Below, one piece after another: positions 1 to 9,241 of a DNA stretch of 64,000 bases (position 1 is the stretch's first letter; every line of letters begins with the position of its first letter). The translations under genes were made by a program, and so were the position numbers. The stretch covers positions 574,151 through 638,150 of the forward strand of contig NZ_MDGT01000003.1 in NCBI RefSeq assembly GCF_001870515.1, given 5' to 3'. The notes beneath the pieces were generated by a model. It was not told the DNA's origin. It worked only from the letters and a program-made list of their open reading frames with translations, and made no database searches. This DNA comes from Idiomarina sp. MD25a. Its GTDB lineage: Bacteria > Pseudomonadota > Gammaproteobacteria > Enterobacterales > Alteromonadaceae.

Positions 1-414
1 ATTACCGGGCGCGTCGATGATGTCTTGAACGTTTCAGGTCACCGTTTAGGTACTGCTGAAATTGAGAGCGCGTTGGTTGCGCACAGTGCGGTCGCTGAAG
101 CCGCTGTGGTCGGTTTCCCTCATGATATCAAAGGGCAGGGCATTTACGTTTACATTACGCCGGTAGATGGTGTTGAGGTGACCGATGAACTGACCAAAGA
201 GGTACGCAACTGGGTACGTTCAGAGTTAAGCCCGATTGCGACGCCGGATATCTTGCATTGGACGAAAGGTTTACCTAAAACACGGTCAGGAAAAATCATG
301 CGCCGTATCTTGCGCAAGATCGCAGCTAATGAGTTTGATAATTTAGGTGATACCTCTACGCTTGCCGATCCAAGTGTGGTAGATTCTTTGATAGAACATC
401 GTAAGAATCAATAA
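1..414 (+). CDS. acs: Acetyl-CoA synthetase, C-terminal part (5' end outside window)
   Basis: The frame is open from base 1, so this is the last 137 codons of a longer gene. Acetyl-CoA synthetase is a cytosolic AMP-forming enzyme that turns acetate, ATP and CoA into acetyl-CoA. The fragment holds the mobile C-terminal adenylation subdomain: a [13 protein letters not shown] hinge segment at its very start and the [11 protein letters not shown] segment near residue 95, whose lysine is the residue acetylated in known Acs enzymes. The crbR regulator follows 12 bp downstream and crbS after it, matching the known acs-crbRS association in Vibrio and Pseudomonas. A propionyl-CoA synthetase is less likely given that context. 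Confidence 0.93.
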   Translation: MTGRVDDVLNVSGHRLGTAEIESALVAHSAVAEAAVVGFPHDIKGQGIYVYITPVDGVEVTDELTKEVRNWVRSELSPIATPDILHWTKGLPKTRSGKIMRRILRKIAANEFDNLGDTSTLADPSVVDSLIEHRKNQ

Positions 415-426
415 CCTAAAGCGCTC

Positions 427-1059
427 ATGGCAAAATTTCTAATAGCAGATGACCACCCGCTGTTTCGCGAGGCGCTTCAAGGCGCGCTCGCGAACCACTT
501 CGAAGAATTGACGCTGCGTGAAGCCGAGGATTTAGACTCGACACTCGCCGCGCTTAATGAAGACGATGACGTGGATCTTCTGCTGTTGGACTTACACATG
601 CCGGGTAGCGGTGACCTATATGGTCTTATTCGGGTACGGGAAGATTATCCAATGCTTCCCGTTGCCATTATCTCGGGTTCTGAAGATGCATCCATCGTGG
701 CTAAATGCATCGGCTTTGGCGCCCTGGGGTTTATCCCAAAATCACTTCCTTCAGCGCAAATTGCCGAAGCGATTAGTACCATTCTCGATGGCGATACCTG
801 GGTACCGAAAGATAATCGTGACCGACTCGATGGTATTTCAAACGAGGATCAAGAGCTGGCGCGTAAAGTTTCAGAATTAACACCTCAACAATATCGCGTG
901 CTGCACTTTCTACACGAAGGCCTTCTTAATAAACAGATTGCGTATCAGCTCAACATCACTGAAGCGACTGTTAAAGCGCATATCACCGCCATCTTCCGTA
1001 AGCTTGGGGTTTATAGCCGTACGCAAGCTGTCCTAGTGGCTGAACGTTTGCAATTGTAG
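427..1059 (+). CDS. crbR: CrbR-type response regulator (acetate switch)
   Basis: This 210-residue protein has a receiver domain (about residues 2-120) and a LuxR-type helix-turn-helix (about 148-208). The receiver shows the acidic pair D8-D9, phospho-acceptor D55 in the LLLLDLHMPG segment, and a conserved lysine in FIPKSLP. The C-terminal segment ELTPQQYRVL...NKQIAYQLNITEATVKAHI is typical of LuxR/FixJ output domains. It lies 12 bp after acs and 51 bp before the crbS sensor kinase. In Vibrio cholerae and Pseudomonas the orthologous pair activates acs, so control of acetate assimilation is inferred here from homology and position. Confidence 0.9.
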   Translation: MAKFLIADDHPLFREALQGALANHFEELTLREAEDLDSTLAALNEDDDVDLLLLDLHMPGSGDLYGLIRVREDYPMLPVAIISGSEDASIVAKCIGFGALGFIPKSLPSAQIAEAISTILDGDTWVPKDNRDRLDGISNEDQELARKVSELTPQQYRVLHFLHEGLLNKQIAYQLNITEATVKAHITAIFRKLGVYSRTQAVLVAERLQL

Positions 1060-1110
1060 ACTGCGCACGATGCGCAAGAAAACCACGATGCAATTACTGA
1101 GGATTCACCC

Positions 1111-4100
1111 ATGACTTGGATACTCGTACTGGCCTCACTACTTTATGTTGTGTTTCTTTTCGCCATTGCGAGTTGGGGTGATAAAACGAACTCGTGGGCG
1201 AACAAACTGAGTCACCGCCCGTTTGTTTATGCCATGTCGCTTGCGATTTACTGCACTAGCTGGACCTATTACGGCGCGGTGGGTAATGCGGCTGTTGATG
1301 GTTGGGCATTCTTTCCTATTCTGCTCGGTCCGATTTTGCTGTTTACCTTTGGTATCCGGGTGCTGAAAAAGCTCGTGTCGGTGAGTAAGCAGCAGAATAT
1401 TACCTCGATCGCCGACTTTATCTCGTCACGCTATGGCAAAAAGCGGCGCTTAGCCGTTGTGGTGACTTGCATTGCAGCGCTTGCGATTGTGCCTTACATT
1501 GCGCTGCAGTTAAAAGCGGTTGGCTTGAGCTTCGCGGTGCTAACCGAAAGTGATTCGATCACCAGTGAGTTTTCTCTAAAAGAGCTTGGCGCAGCTGCCT
1601 TGATGGCGCTATTTGCAATGCTATTTGGTACCCGTCATGTCGAGGTGACAGAGTACCGCAGTGGTATGATGCTAGCGATTGCGGTTGAGTCGATGATAAA
1701 GCTCACTGCGCTCACAGCCGCGGGTATTTTTGCCTGGCATTTACTGAGCGAACAGCCTAGTTTTGAGTGGACTCAGACATTTTCGGCGAGCGTGAATCCA
1801 CATTGGAGCCTGGCGAGTTTTGGCTCTTTTGAATTTATCGTACAAACCTTTATGGCCGCTGGCGCGATACTCTGCTTACCGCGCCAATTCCATGTTGCTG
1901 TAGTTGATAATGTTGATATCAAACATTTGGGCACTGCATGTTGGGGCTTTCCTGTTTACTTAGCGCTGACAGCGTTGGCCATTGTGCCGATCGCGTTGGC
2001 GGGCAGTTTGTTGTTGCCCAACTATCAAGATGGCTCCACGTTTGCGTTGCAACTTCCACTATTAAAAGACCAGCTTTGGCTTTCGCTAATTATCTTTATT
2101 GGCGGCATCTCTGCGGCCACTGCGATGGTGATTATTGCGTCGGTGACACTGAGCACCATGATCACCAACGACGTGATCATGCCGATTTTGTTGCAGCGTG
2201 AGTCGCGTTTGCCACTGCGTGAGCGGCGCCGCGAGTATGACCGTAGTTTACTGCTTTTCCGTCGTGTAGCGATCGGCGTCACCATGGCATTGGCGTTTCT
2301 TTGTTATTACTTTTGGGCGGCACGCACTAATTTAGTCAGTATTGGTTTACTTGCCTTCTCTCTAGTTTTACAGCTGTTGCCCACGCTCATTGGTGCACTT
2401 TATTGGCGCCGCGGTCATGCACGCGGTGTTTATGCGGGGCTGTTAGCTGGTTCGGTAGGCTGGATAGTGAGTGTATTGATACCACTCTACAGCGATGCGT
2501 TGCTCTCCGACGTTGAGATCATCACCCGTGGCACGGTAATTTCGCTGTTGATGAACAGCTTTGCCTATATTGCCTTCTCGCTGCTGTCGCGGCCACGATT
2601 AGTCGATCGCATTCAAGCGACTGCATTTGTAAAACCTCGTGCATCTTTACCGGATAGTCCGCTGCATAAAAACCAGTCAGCGACTAACGCGGATATGTTG
2701 CTGCTGCTGAAGACTTTTTTAGGAGCGGAGCGCGCGCAACAACTGATGCGGTACTACCAGGCGCCTAATGACTCGGTGTCTTTGCGTGCTGAAGCCGTTG
2801 CTGACCAGAACTTAATTAATTACGTCGAACGTGCGATTGCGGGTGTCTTAGGGTCTGCGACGGCGCGCTCTTTAGTCGAGGCGGCATTGCGCGATAGGCA
2901 ACTTAACCTTGAGGAAGTGGTTCACTTCTTTGATGACACCACGCAAGCGTTACAAACCCAGCAGTCGATTCTGTTTAGTTCGCTCGAGAACTTAGCGCAG
3001 GGCATCAGCGTGGTTGATTCGGAGTTGCGCCTGGTCGCGTGGAATAAACGCTATACCGACCTATTCGACTATCCAGAAGGTATGGTGAGGCCGGGTCAAC
3101 CGATAGCCACATTAATTCGTTATAACGCCGAGCGAGGCGAGTGTGGTCCCGGTGAAGTCGAAGAGTTAGTGAGTAAACGCTTACGCCACATGCAAATGGG
3201 GTCGGCGCATCGATTTATTCGTCGCCGCGCTGATGGTCGTGTGATTGAAATGGTAGGTAATCCGTTACCGAGTGGTGGCTTCGTAACCAGTTTTACCGAT
3301 ATTACCGAGCACGTAGAAACTCAGCAAGCGCTCGAGGATGCCAATATCGACCTTGAGCAACGCGTGGATACGCGAACTCAAGAGATCCGCGAGATAAACC
3401 AAGAGCTCACCGCCGAGATTGATCGACGCCGTGAAGTTGAGAAAGAGCTGAAAAAGGCAAAAGCAGAAGCCGAGGCGGCAAACGCATCAAAAACGCGCTT
3501 TTTAGCACTCGCTAGTCACGATATCTTGCAGCCACTCAACGCGGCACGATTGTATCTATCGGCGGTGAATGAGGATGAGCTATCAGAACGCAATCAAAGC
3601 TTATTGGGTAAGTTAGATACGGCGTTGGGTTCTACTGAACACTTGTTATCGACGCTGCTCTCGATTGCCAAAATGGATCAAGGAGCGCTTAAGCCGCAGT
3701 TTAAACATGTGATGTTAAGCAGCGTTTTAAAGCCACTGATTGAAGAGTATCACGTCCTGGCGGAGCAGCGACAACTTGAGTTCCGCGCGTTTTATGTGGA
3801 TCGCCCGGTATATACCGATCCGACTTATTTGCGCCGTATTGTGCAGAACTTTTTGTCGAACGCCATTAAATATACGCCTAAGGGTAAAGTGTTACTCGGT
3901 GTACGTAAGCGGGGTGACTACTTACAAATCGCGGTGTGGGATACGGGTCCGGGCATCGCTGCTCAGCAGCAGAACAAAATCTTCGACGCTTTTTATCGGA
4001 TTCAGAACCAAACGGTGGATGGTGTTGGTTTGGGCTTGAGTGTTGCGCAAAGGATGAGTGAGCAGCTCGGTTGCGAACCGCAAATCCGCTCGGTTGAGGG

Positions 4101-4557
4101 TAAAGGCTCGTGTTTCTCGGTGACGATACCCTTAGGTCATCACGCACAAGTGGTCGCCAAACGCACCGAACAAACGGACCAAACACCGACAGCGGAATTG
4201 AGCCTGCTTGTGGTCGACGACGATAAGGATAACCTCAGTGCTGTTAGCGCACTGCTGGAAAAGTGGAACTGTCGCGCGGTAACCTGTCGCTCTTACGCCG
4301 ATGCTGTTGCCTATGCAGAGGCCAACGAGCCGTTAGACGGCCTGTTGCTTGATTACCAACTCGGCGGTGACGATGGCATTCAATTGGCGAACGAACTCCG
4401 CACCATTTGGCAACGAGACTTACCTGGTGCACTGGTCACCGCTATGCGCGACGACCACGTAAAGCGCAACGCGCGCCAAGCCGGCCTGCACTTCATGCCC
4501 AAACCAGTCAAACCCGCCGCCCTCAAAGCCCTCCTAAAATACATCTCCTCGCGGTAG
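1111..4557 (+). CDS. crbS: CrbS-type sensor: SLC5 symporter fused to hybrid histidine kinase
   Basis: This 1148-residue membrane sensor starts with a sodium/solute symporter (SLC5) domain of about 13 membrane segments (residues 1-500). A STAC-like linker (about 525-605), a PAS domain (617-735), a coiled coil (736-795) and a histidine kinase core follow. The H-box has H803 in ASHDILQPLN, the N-box N917, and there are glycine-rich WDTGPGIA and GVGLGLS motifs. A receiver domain closes the protein (1033-1148) with D1081 in LLLDYQLGG. It is thought to couple solute movement through the SLC5 part to phosphorylation of CrbR. The start has AGGA-like ribosome binding 9 bases upstream. The domain order is exactly that of CrbS. 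Confidence 0.93.
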   Translation: MTWILVLASLLYVVFLFAIASWGDKTNSWANKLSHRPFVYAMSLAIYCTSWTYYGAVGNAAVDGWAFFPILLGPILLFTFGIRVLKKLVSVSKQQNITSIADFISSRYGKKRRLAVVVTCIAALAIVPYIALQLKAVGLSFAVLTESDSITSEFSLKELGAAALMALFAMLFGTRHVEVTEYRSGMMLAIAVESMIKLTALTAAGIFAWHLLSEQPSFEWTQTFSASVNPHWSLASFGSFEFIVQTFMAAGAILCLPRQFHVAVVDNVDIKHLGTACWGFPVYLALTALAIVPIALAGSLLLPNYQDGSTFALQLPLLKDQLWLSLIIFIGGISAATAMVIIASVTLSTMITNDVIMPILLQRESRLPLRERRREYDRSLLLFRRVAIGVTMALAFLCYYFWAARTNLVSIGLLAFSLVLQLLPTLIGALYWRRGHARGVYAGLLAGSVGWIVSVLIPLYSDALLSDVEIITRGTVISLLMNSFAYIAFSLLSRPRLVDRIQATAFVKPRASLPDSPLHKNQSATNADMLLLLKTFLGAERAQQLMRYYQAPNDSVSLRAEAVADQNLINYVERAIAGVLGSATARSLVEAALRDRQLNLEEVVHFFDDTTQALQTQQSILFSSLENLAQGISVVDSELRLVAWNKRYTDLFDYPEGMVRPGQPIATLIRYNAERGECGPGEVEELVSKRLRHMQMGSAHRFIRRRADGRVIEMVGNPLPSGGFVTSFTDITEHVETQQALEDANIDLEQRVDTRTQEIREINQELTAEIDRRREVEKELKKAKAEAEAANASKTRFLALASHDILQPLNAARLYLSAVNEDELSERNQSLLGKLDTALGSTEHLLSTLLSIAKMDQGALKPQFKHVMLSSVLKPLIEEYHVLAEQRQLEFRAFYVDRPVYTDPTYLRRIVQNFLSNAIKYTPKGKVLLGVRKRGDYLQIAVWDTGPGIAAQQQNKIFDAFYRIQNQTVDGVGLGLSVAQRMSEQLGCEPQIRSVEGKGSCFSVTIPLGHHAQVVAKRTEQTDQTPTAELSLLVVDDDKDNLSAVSALLEKWNCRAVTCRSYADAVAYAEANEPLDGLLLDYQLGGDDGIQLANELRTIWQRDLPGALVTAMRDDHVKRNARQAGLHFMPKPVKPAALKALLKYISSR

Positions 4558-4576
4558 GTCGCGCATTTTGCGCGAC
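4558..4576. repeat. Perfect short inverted repeat after crbS
   Basis: Eight-base arms GTCGCGCA and TGCGCGAC around a TTT loop begin directly after the crbS stop codon. No U-tract follows, so it is not a standard intrinsic terminator. It may protect the 3' end of the transcript or attenuate read-through into the symporter genes. Confidence 0.5.
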
Positions 4577-4642
4577 TATAAAGCGCCCAATAACCCACTA
4601 CGACCAAAGTCCAATTTCACCTGTATACAACTCCACCTACAT

Positions 4643-4671
4643 TTGTTAACGACCCTAACAAAGGTTAACAA
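4643..4671. promoter_or_regulatory. Candidate operator: TTGTTAAC inverted repeat upstream of symporter genes
   Basis: Perfect 8-base arms TTGTTAAC and GTTAACAA are separated by 13 bases, so their centres are 21 bp apart (two helical turns). The repeat ends 26 bp before the DUF4212 start codon. The spacing suits a dimeric regulator bound to one DNA face. CrbR is the obvious candidate, by position only. No convincing -35/-10 pair was seen. Confidence 0.4.
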
Positions 4672-4697
4672 TTATTCTTACAACAGGAGGGGACGTT

Positions 4698-4964
4698 ATG
4701 GCATTTAAAAACGAAGATGATGCCAAAGCGTATTGGAAAGAGAACCTGAGCTTAATGCTTAAACTGCTCGTCGTGTGGTTTGTGGTTTCCTATGGCTTTG
4801 GAATTCTCTTAGTGGATGTGCTGAATGAAATCCGTTTCTTTGGCTTTAAGCTAGGATTCTGGTTTGCGCAGCAGGGCTCCATTATTACCTTTATCGTGCT
4901 GATTTTCCTTTACGTGCGGGGAATGGCGAAACTCGATAATAAATACGAAGTTCACGAGGACTGA
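4698..4964 (+). CDS. DUF4212 small subunit of sodium/solute symporter
   Basis: This 88-residue protein has two predicted membrane segments (about residues 17-40 and 52-75) separated by a short amphipathic stretch. Size, topology and position match DUF4212, the putative small subunit encoded just before VC_2705-type sodium/solute symporters. A strong Shine-Dalgarno (AGGAGGGG) lies 7 bases before the ATG. The permease gene starts 6 bp after its stop, so the two are almost certainly translated together. Its exact role is unknown in the family; stabilising or gating the permease is the usual guess. Confidence 0.9.
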   Translation: MAFKNEDDAKAYWKENLSLMLKLLVVWFVVSYGFGILLVDVLNEIRFFGFKLGFWFAQQGSIITFIVLIFLYVRGMAKLDNKYEVHED

Positions 4965-4970
4965 TGCGCT

Positions 4971-6677
4971 ATGGATATTCAAACGCTCACATTTATTATT
5001 GTCGGTCTGACCTTTGCACTGTATATCGGTATCGCAATTTGGTCCCGTGCCGGCTCAACCAATGATTTTTATGTTGCTGGCGGTGGTGTACACCCCATTG
5101 CTAACGGTATGGCGACCGCTGCTGACTGGATGTCGGCTGCGACCTATATCTCGATGGCGGGTATTATCGCTTTCGCAGGTTATGATGGCTCGGTTTACCT
5201 AATGGGCTGGACCGGTGGCTACGTGCTGCTTGCTATGTGTTTGGCACCGTATCTACGGAAATTCGGTAAGTTCACCGTGCCAGATTTTATCGGTGACCGC
5301 TATTACTCGCAGACAGCACGCACCATCGCAGTGCTGTGCGCGATCTTGGTTTCGTTCACCTACATCGCAGGTCAAATGCGTGGGGTTGGCGTGGTATTCT
5401 CGCGCTTCCTCGAAGTTGATATTGCGACCGGTGTCATCATCGGTATGGTCATCGTGTTTTTCTACACCGTGCTCGGCGGCATGAAGGGGATTACTTACAC
5501 CCAGGTCGCGCAATACTGCGTGTTGATGTTCGCTTATATCGTACCTGCTGTTTTCTTGTCACTCTTAATGACGGGCCACATTTTGCCGCAAACCGGCTTT
5601 GGAGGTACCGTCGCCGACGGATCCGGCCAGTTCTTGCTCGAGCGGCTTGATGGGCTCTCGACCCAGCTGGGTTTTGCTGAGTACACCGAGGGTGTGCGTA
5701 GTAAAGTCGATGTATTCTTTATTACCGCTGCCCTGATGGTGGGTACAGCAGGCTTGCCGCATGTTATTGTTCGCTTCTTTACGGTACCTAAGGTACGTGA
5801 TGCGCGTCGTTCAGCGTTTTGGGCATTAGCATTCATCGCTGTTGTTTATCTGACTGCACCGACTATCGCTGCATTCGGCAAAATGAACATGATCAACACC
5901 GTTAACGGGCCCGATCTGCAAGGCGTTGAGTATGATAATGCGCCAAGCTGGATTAAGAACTGGGAAAAAACCGGTCTGATTTCTTGGGAAGATAAAAACG
6001 ACGATGGTCGTATGTTCTACTCAGGTGATGAGCGCAACGAAATGACGATTGACCGAGACATTATGGTCTTGGCAAACCCAGAAATCGGTGACTTACCGGC
6101 GTGGGTTGTGGCACTGGTTGCTGCGGGTGGTGTGGCTGCTGCCTTGTCGACATCGGCGGGTCTGCTGTTGGTTATTTCAACATCGGTCTCCCATGACTTG
6201 CTCAAGCGAAATCTGATGCCTAACATTACCGATAAGCAAGAGCTGATGTATGCGCGTCTCGCTGCAGCGGTGGCCATCTTGATTTCCGGTTACTTTGGGG
6301 TCTATCCGCCCGGCTTCGTGGCGCAGGTGGTTGCCTTTGCCTTCGGTCTCGCGGCATCGAGCTTCTTCCCTGCGATCATTTTGGGTATCTTTAACAAGCG
6401 CATGAACAGTACGGGTGCTATCGCCGGTATGATCGTGGGTATTGTGTTCACCTTCAGTTACATTGTGTTCTTTAAATTTATCTCTCCAGAGTTAAATACA
6501 CCTGACCATTGGTTATTTGGCATTTCGCCAGAGGGCATTGGTACTTTAGGTATGATCTTTAACTTTGTGGTGGCATTTATTGTTCACAAAATGACAGGTG
6601 ATGCACCTAAAGACATTCAGGATTTGGTGGAGTCTATCCGCTATCCTAAAGGTGCAGGCGAAGCACAGGATCACTGA
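4971..6677 (+). CDS. Sodium:solute symporter, probably acetate or short-chain acid uptake
   Basis: This 568-residue inner-membrane permease of the SLC5/SSS family has about 13 membrane segments. The family-typical AADWMSAATYISMAG segment lies near residue 50, and GGMKGITYTQV lies near 167. A hydrophilic insertion at about residues 310-365 is typical of the VC_2705 subfamily that pairs with DUF4212 proteins. Its position behind acs-crbRS suggests import of acetate or a similar monocarboxylate, comparable to ActP, but the substrate is inferred. A terminator follows and partly separates it from the next gene. Confidence 0.9.
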   Translation: MDIQTLTFIIVGLTFALYIGIAIWSRAGSTNDFYVAGGGVHPIANGMATAADWMSAATYISMAGIIAFAGYDGSVYLMGWTGGYVLLAMCLAPYLRKFGKFTVPDFIGDRYYSQTARTIAVLCAILVSFTYIAGQMRGVGVVFSRFLEVDIATGVIIGMVIVFFYTVLGGMKGITYTQVAQYCVLMFAYIVPAVFLSLLMTGHILPQTGFGGTVADGSGQFLLERLDGLSTQLGFAEYTEGVRSKVDVFFITAALMVGTAGLPHVIVRFFTVPKVRDARRSAFWALAFIAVVYLTAPTIAAFGKMNMINTVNGPDLQGVEYDNAPSWIKNWEKTGLISWEDKNDDGRMFYSGDERNEMTIDRDIMVLANPEIGDLPAWVVALVAAGGVAAALSTSAGLLLVISTSVSHDLLKRNLMPNITDKQELMYARLAAAVAILISGYFGVYPPGFVAQVVAFAFGLAASSFFPAIILGIFNKRMNSTGAIAGMIVGIVFTFSYIVFFKFISPELNTPDHWLFGISPEGIGTLGMIFNFVVAFIVHKMTGDAPKDIQDLVESIRYPKGAGEAQDH

Positions 6678-6702
6678 TTTCCCAACCAGTGAGTGAAAGA
6701 GC

Positions 6703-6734
6703 AAGCTCCGGTGCATCGCATCGGAGCTTTTTTT
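6703..6734 (+). terminator. Intrinsic terminator after symporter gene
   Basis: An 11-bp stem starting AAGCTCCG and closing CGGAGCTT, with a CATCG loop and one G-T pair, is followed by a run of T. It ends 13 bp before the next start codon, so some read-through into the DUF294 gene or a promoter close to it is needed. Confidence 0.85.
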
Positions 6735-6747
6735 ATAAGGCGGACTT

Positions 6748-8586
6748 ATGGATATCGAACGCTTTTTAACAGACTGTCCCCCGTTTGATGAGTTAACCGA
6801 ACAACAGCGAACATGGTCGGTCAATCAAATGCAGTCCACTTACATGAACGCGGACAACTGCAATGAGATTATGCGTGATTGCAGTCCTGCGCTTTTTATC
6901 GTGCGCTCGGGTGTGTTTGACCTAAAAGGCAAAGACGGCACATTAGTCGAGCGACTCGAGCAGGGCGATCTATTTGGTTATCCATCGCTCCTCAGTGGTC
7001 GTGCCATCGTCAATACGCTGCAGTGTATTGAAGACGGGATTGTTTACGTGTTACCGCAAGTCGCGTTTGATAAATTACGCAACCAATCGCGCGCGTTTGA
7101 GCGTTATTTTATCAACGCGCATGGTGAGCGCTTACTGACCGAACGACGAGGAAAGACGGCCGGCTACGACGACTACGACTGGACCGAGCAACGTGTGGAG
7201 GATGTTATTCAGCGAGCGCCGATCAGTCTCGCGAGTGATACGACGATTCAAAATGCAGCACAGTGCATGTCTGAAAATGGTATCTCTTCGATACTGGTAG
7301 TCGATAGCGACCAGTTAGTGGGCATTCTTACCGACCGTGATATTCGCAACCGTGTCGTGGCAAAGGGACTGGGATTTAATGTCACTGTCGCTGCGGTGAT
7401 GACTCATCTGCCTGAGTTTGTGTTTGCCCATCGTTCTTTATTAGATGCGCTGACGACCATGACGGCTAATAACGTCCATCACTTACCGGTCGTCGATGAA
7501 CAGTTGCGCCCTGTCGGTATGATCACCGCCACCGATTTAATAAAGCAGCAACGCAGTGAGCCAGTCTATTTAATTAGTTCAATTTATAAGTCGACAACGC
7601 GGGCGCAGCTTGTTGAGGAAGCACAGAAAATCCCGCAATACCTGAATAGTTTTGCTTTACGAGTTAAGCAGACAGCCATTTTAGGACGACTAATGGCCTC
7701 GTTGACCGACGCTATGACCCGTCAGTTTATTAAACTATTTGAAGCAGAGAATGGCGCGGCACCGGCACGCTATTGTTGGTTGGCTTTTGGTTCGCAAGGG
7801 CGCGAAGATCAAACCCTGAGCTCTGATCAGGACAATGGCCTATTGTTGACCGATGGGCTCACCGAGAGCCAGTTAGACTGGTTCAGACGTTTGGGTGAAT
7901 ATGTCTGTGAGGGGTTACATGATTGCGGGGTGCCGCTTTGCCCAGGCAATATTATGGCATCGAACCCTGAATGTCGCGGCACCCAGCAGCAATGGCTGGC
8001 ACGTTTTGAACGCTGGACCACACATCCTACCCCCAAAGCGCTCATGTATTGCCAGATATTTTTTGACAGCCGTGCGGTAGCCGGGCAGCAAAAAATGTTT
8101 AACCAGTTTCGCGAAGCAGTCGCTGATATTGGGAAAAATGAATTTTTTATTGGCAACTTAGCTTTACTTGTTAACCGTATTTCGGTCCCACTGGGTTTAT
8201 TTAATCGCTTTCGTACTGAAGATGTAAAGCAAGGTGAGCGAATTGATATCAAGCGCTACGGTATTGCTTTGATAAATGACATTGTCCGGCTCTACTCGCT
8301 CCATCAAGGATTGACTGAGCCCTCTACGGCACAACGGATTGAGCGATTGCAGGAAAGCCGTCTTATTAGCGAACGTGACCGCCAGTCGCTACTCGAGGCT
8401 TGGCAATTTTTAACGCAACTGAGGCTAGACCACCAGCTGCGGGTTTGGCATACCGACGAGCCTAAAAATGCCATTGACCCTGATAGTTTAAGCACGCTGT
8501 CGCGGCGGCAACTCAAGACTGCGTTTAAAATTATCAAGCAAGCGCAACAGGGCGTGGGGCTTAAGTTTAGTCGGCAGGGGTATTGA
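6748..8586 (+). CDS. cNMP-binding / CBS-pair / DUF294 putative nucleotidyltransferase
   Basis: This 612-residue cytosolic protein has an N-terminal cyclic-nucleotide-binding-like fold (about 15-135), two CBS domains (about 148-275) and a DUF294 nucleotidyltransferase-like domain. That domain contains GSQGRED (348-354) and the metal-binding pattern SDQDNG with D360 and D362. A helical DUF294 C-terminal domain (about 470-610) completes it. The nucleotidyltransferase part resembles the GlnD uridylyltransferase fold, so modification of a partner protein is possible but unproven. Family members are regularly found next to DUF4212/symporter genes, suggesting ligand-sensing control of that transport or of acetate metabolism. 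Confidence 0.88.
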   Translation: MDIERFLTDCPPFDELTEQQRTWSVNQMQSTYMNADNCNEIMRDCSPALFIVRSGVFDLKGKDGTLVERLEQGDLFGYPSLLSGRAIVNTLQCIEDGIVYVLPQVAFDKLRNQSRAFERYFINAHGERLLTERRGKTAGYDDYDWTEQRVEDVIQRAPISLASDTTIQNAAQCMSENGISSILVVDSDQLVGILTDRDIRNRVVAKGLGFNVTVAAVMTHLPEFVFAHRSLLDALTTMTANNVHHLPVVDEQLRPVGMITATDLIKQQRSEPVYLISSIYKSTTRAQLVEEAQKIPQYLNSFALRVKQTAILGRLMASLTDAMTRQFIKLFEAENGAAPARYCWLAFGSQGREDQTLSSDQDNGLLLTDGLTESQLDWFRRLGEYVCEGLHDCGVPLCPGNIMASNPECRGTQQQWLARFERWTTHPTPKALMYCQIFFDSRAVAGQQKMFNQFREAVADIGKNEFFIGNLALLVNRISVPLGLFNRFRTEDVKQGERIDIKRYGIALINDIVRLYSLHQGLTEPSTAQRIERLQESRLISERDRQSLLEAWQFLTQLRLDHQLRVWHTDEPKNAIDPDSLSTLSRRQLKTAFKIIKQAQQGVGLKFSRQGY

Positions 8587-9239
8587 TGGGTAACCTCATG
8601 AGTATAAACGGGCTCCGTAAATCATGGACAAAACACAGGCAGCTGAAGAGGCCGTGGCAGGCTCATACTTACATAGCAATTGATATTGAGACCACCGGTC
8701 TTGACCCTATTAATGACCAAATCTTGTCGATTGCATGGGTGCCAGTAAAGCCGCCAATGATTTTAATTGGTGAAGCCCAGTACCATGAGTTTTGCATAGG
8801 CTCCGATGTCGATTTACAGCAAAGCCCCACTATTCATGGATTAACTAAGGCACAGCTAAGTAGTGGCGGTGATGTTAAAAAAGTCTTAAAAGACTTGGAA
8901 GATAAACTTTACGGCTGTGTCATGGTGTGCCATCACCGAAGCCTTGACTGGTCTTACCTTCGTTACAATGGGTTAACAAAAAATTTACATTTTGAGCCTT
9001 TGGGCGTTTTTGACACGCTGAGTTATGAAAAAAACAAAATGTCTTTTGATAATAATTGTCAACTAAACAACTCACGCTTAACCTTAAGTGCTTGCCGTTC
9101 TAAGTACGGACTACCAAACTATACAAGCCATCATGCACTCGACGATGCAATAGCTTGTGCAGAATTATTTTTGGCGCAGGCCACAAAAATAAAGCCTTTC
9201 AACGAGAAATTAGGCTTCCTGCTGAAACAGAGCCGATAA
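8586..9239 (+). CDS. DEDDh 3'-5' exonuclease (DnaQ-like)
   Basis: This is a 217-residue DnaQ-fold exonuclease. Exo I is AIDIETTGLD near residue 30, with the catalytic D-x-E. The HHALDDAIA segment near residue 180 supplies the Exo III histidine and aspartate. It acts on DNA or RNA 3' ends; the physiological substrate is unknown. I chose the ATG at 8586, which overlaps the preceding TGA by one base and has GGGG just upstream; a TTG one codon earlier is less likely. Linkage to DUF294 genes recurs in gammaproteobacteria. The base composition is more AT-rich than its neighbours. Confidence 0.85.
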   Translation: MGNLMSINGLRKSWTKHRQLKRPWQAHTYIAIDIETTGLDPINDQILSIAWVPVKPPMILIGEAQYHEFCIGSDVDLQQSPTIHGLTKAQLSSGGDVKKVLKDLEDKLYGCVMVCHHRSLDWSYLRYNGLTKNLHFEPLGVFDTLSYEKNKMSFDNNCQLNNSRLTLSACRSKYGLPNYTSHHALDDAIACAELFLAQATKIKPFNEKLGFLLKQSR

Positions 9240-9241
9240 TT

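Noticed and set aside
1062-1076. Small hairpin TGCGCA-CGA-TGCGCA between crbR and crbS
   Set aside because: The arms are only six bases, self-complementary and without a T-run; it may be chance and is too weak to call as a feature.
7827-8252. 141-codon minus-strand open frame opposite the DUF294 gene
   Set aside because: It covers the catalytic region of a recognisable protein and has no start signal of its own.
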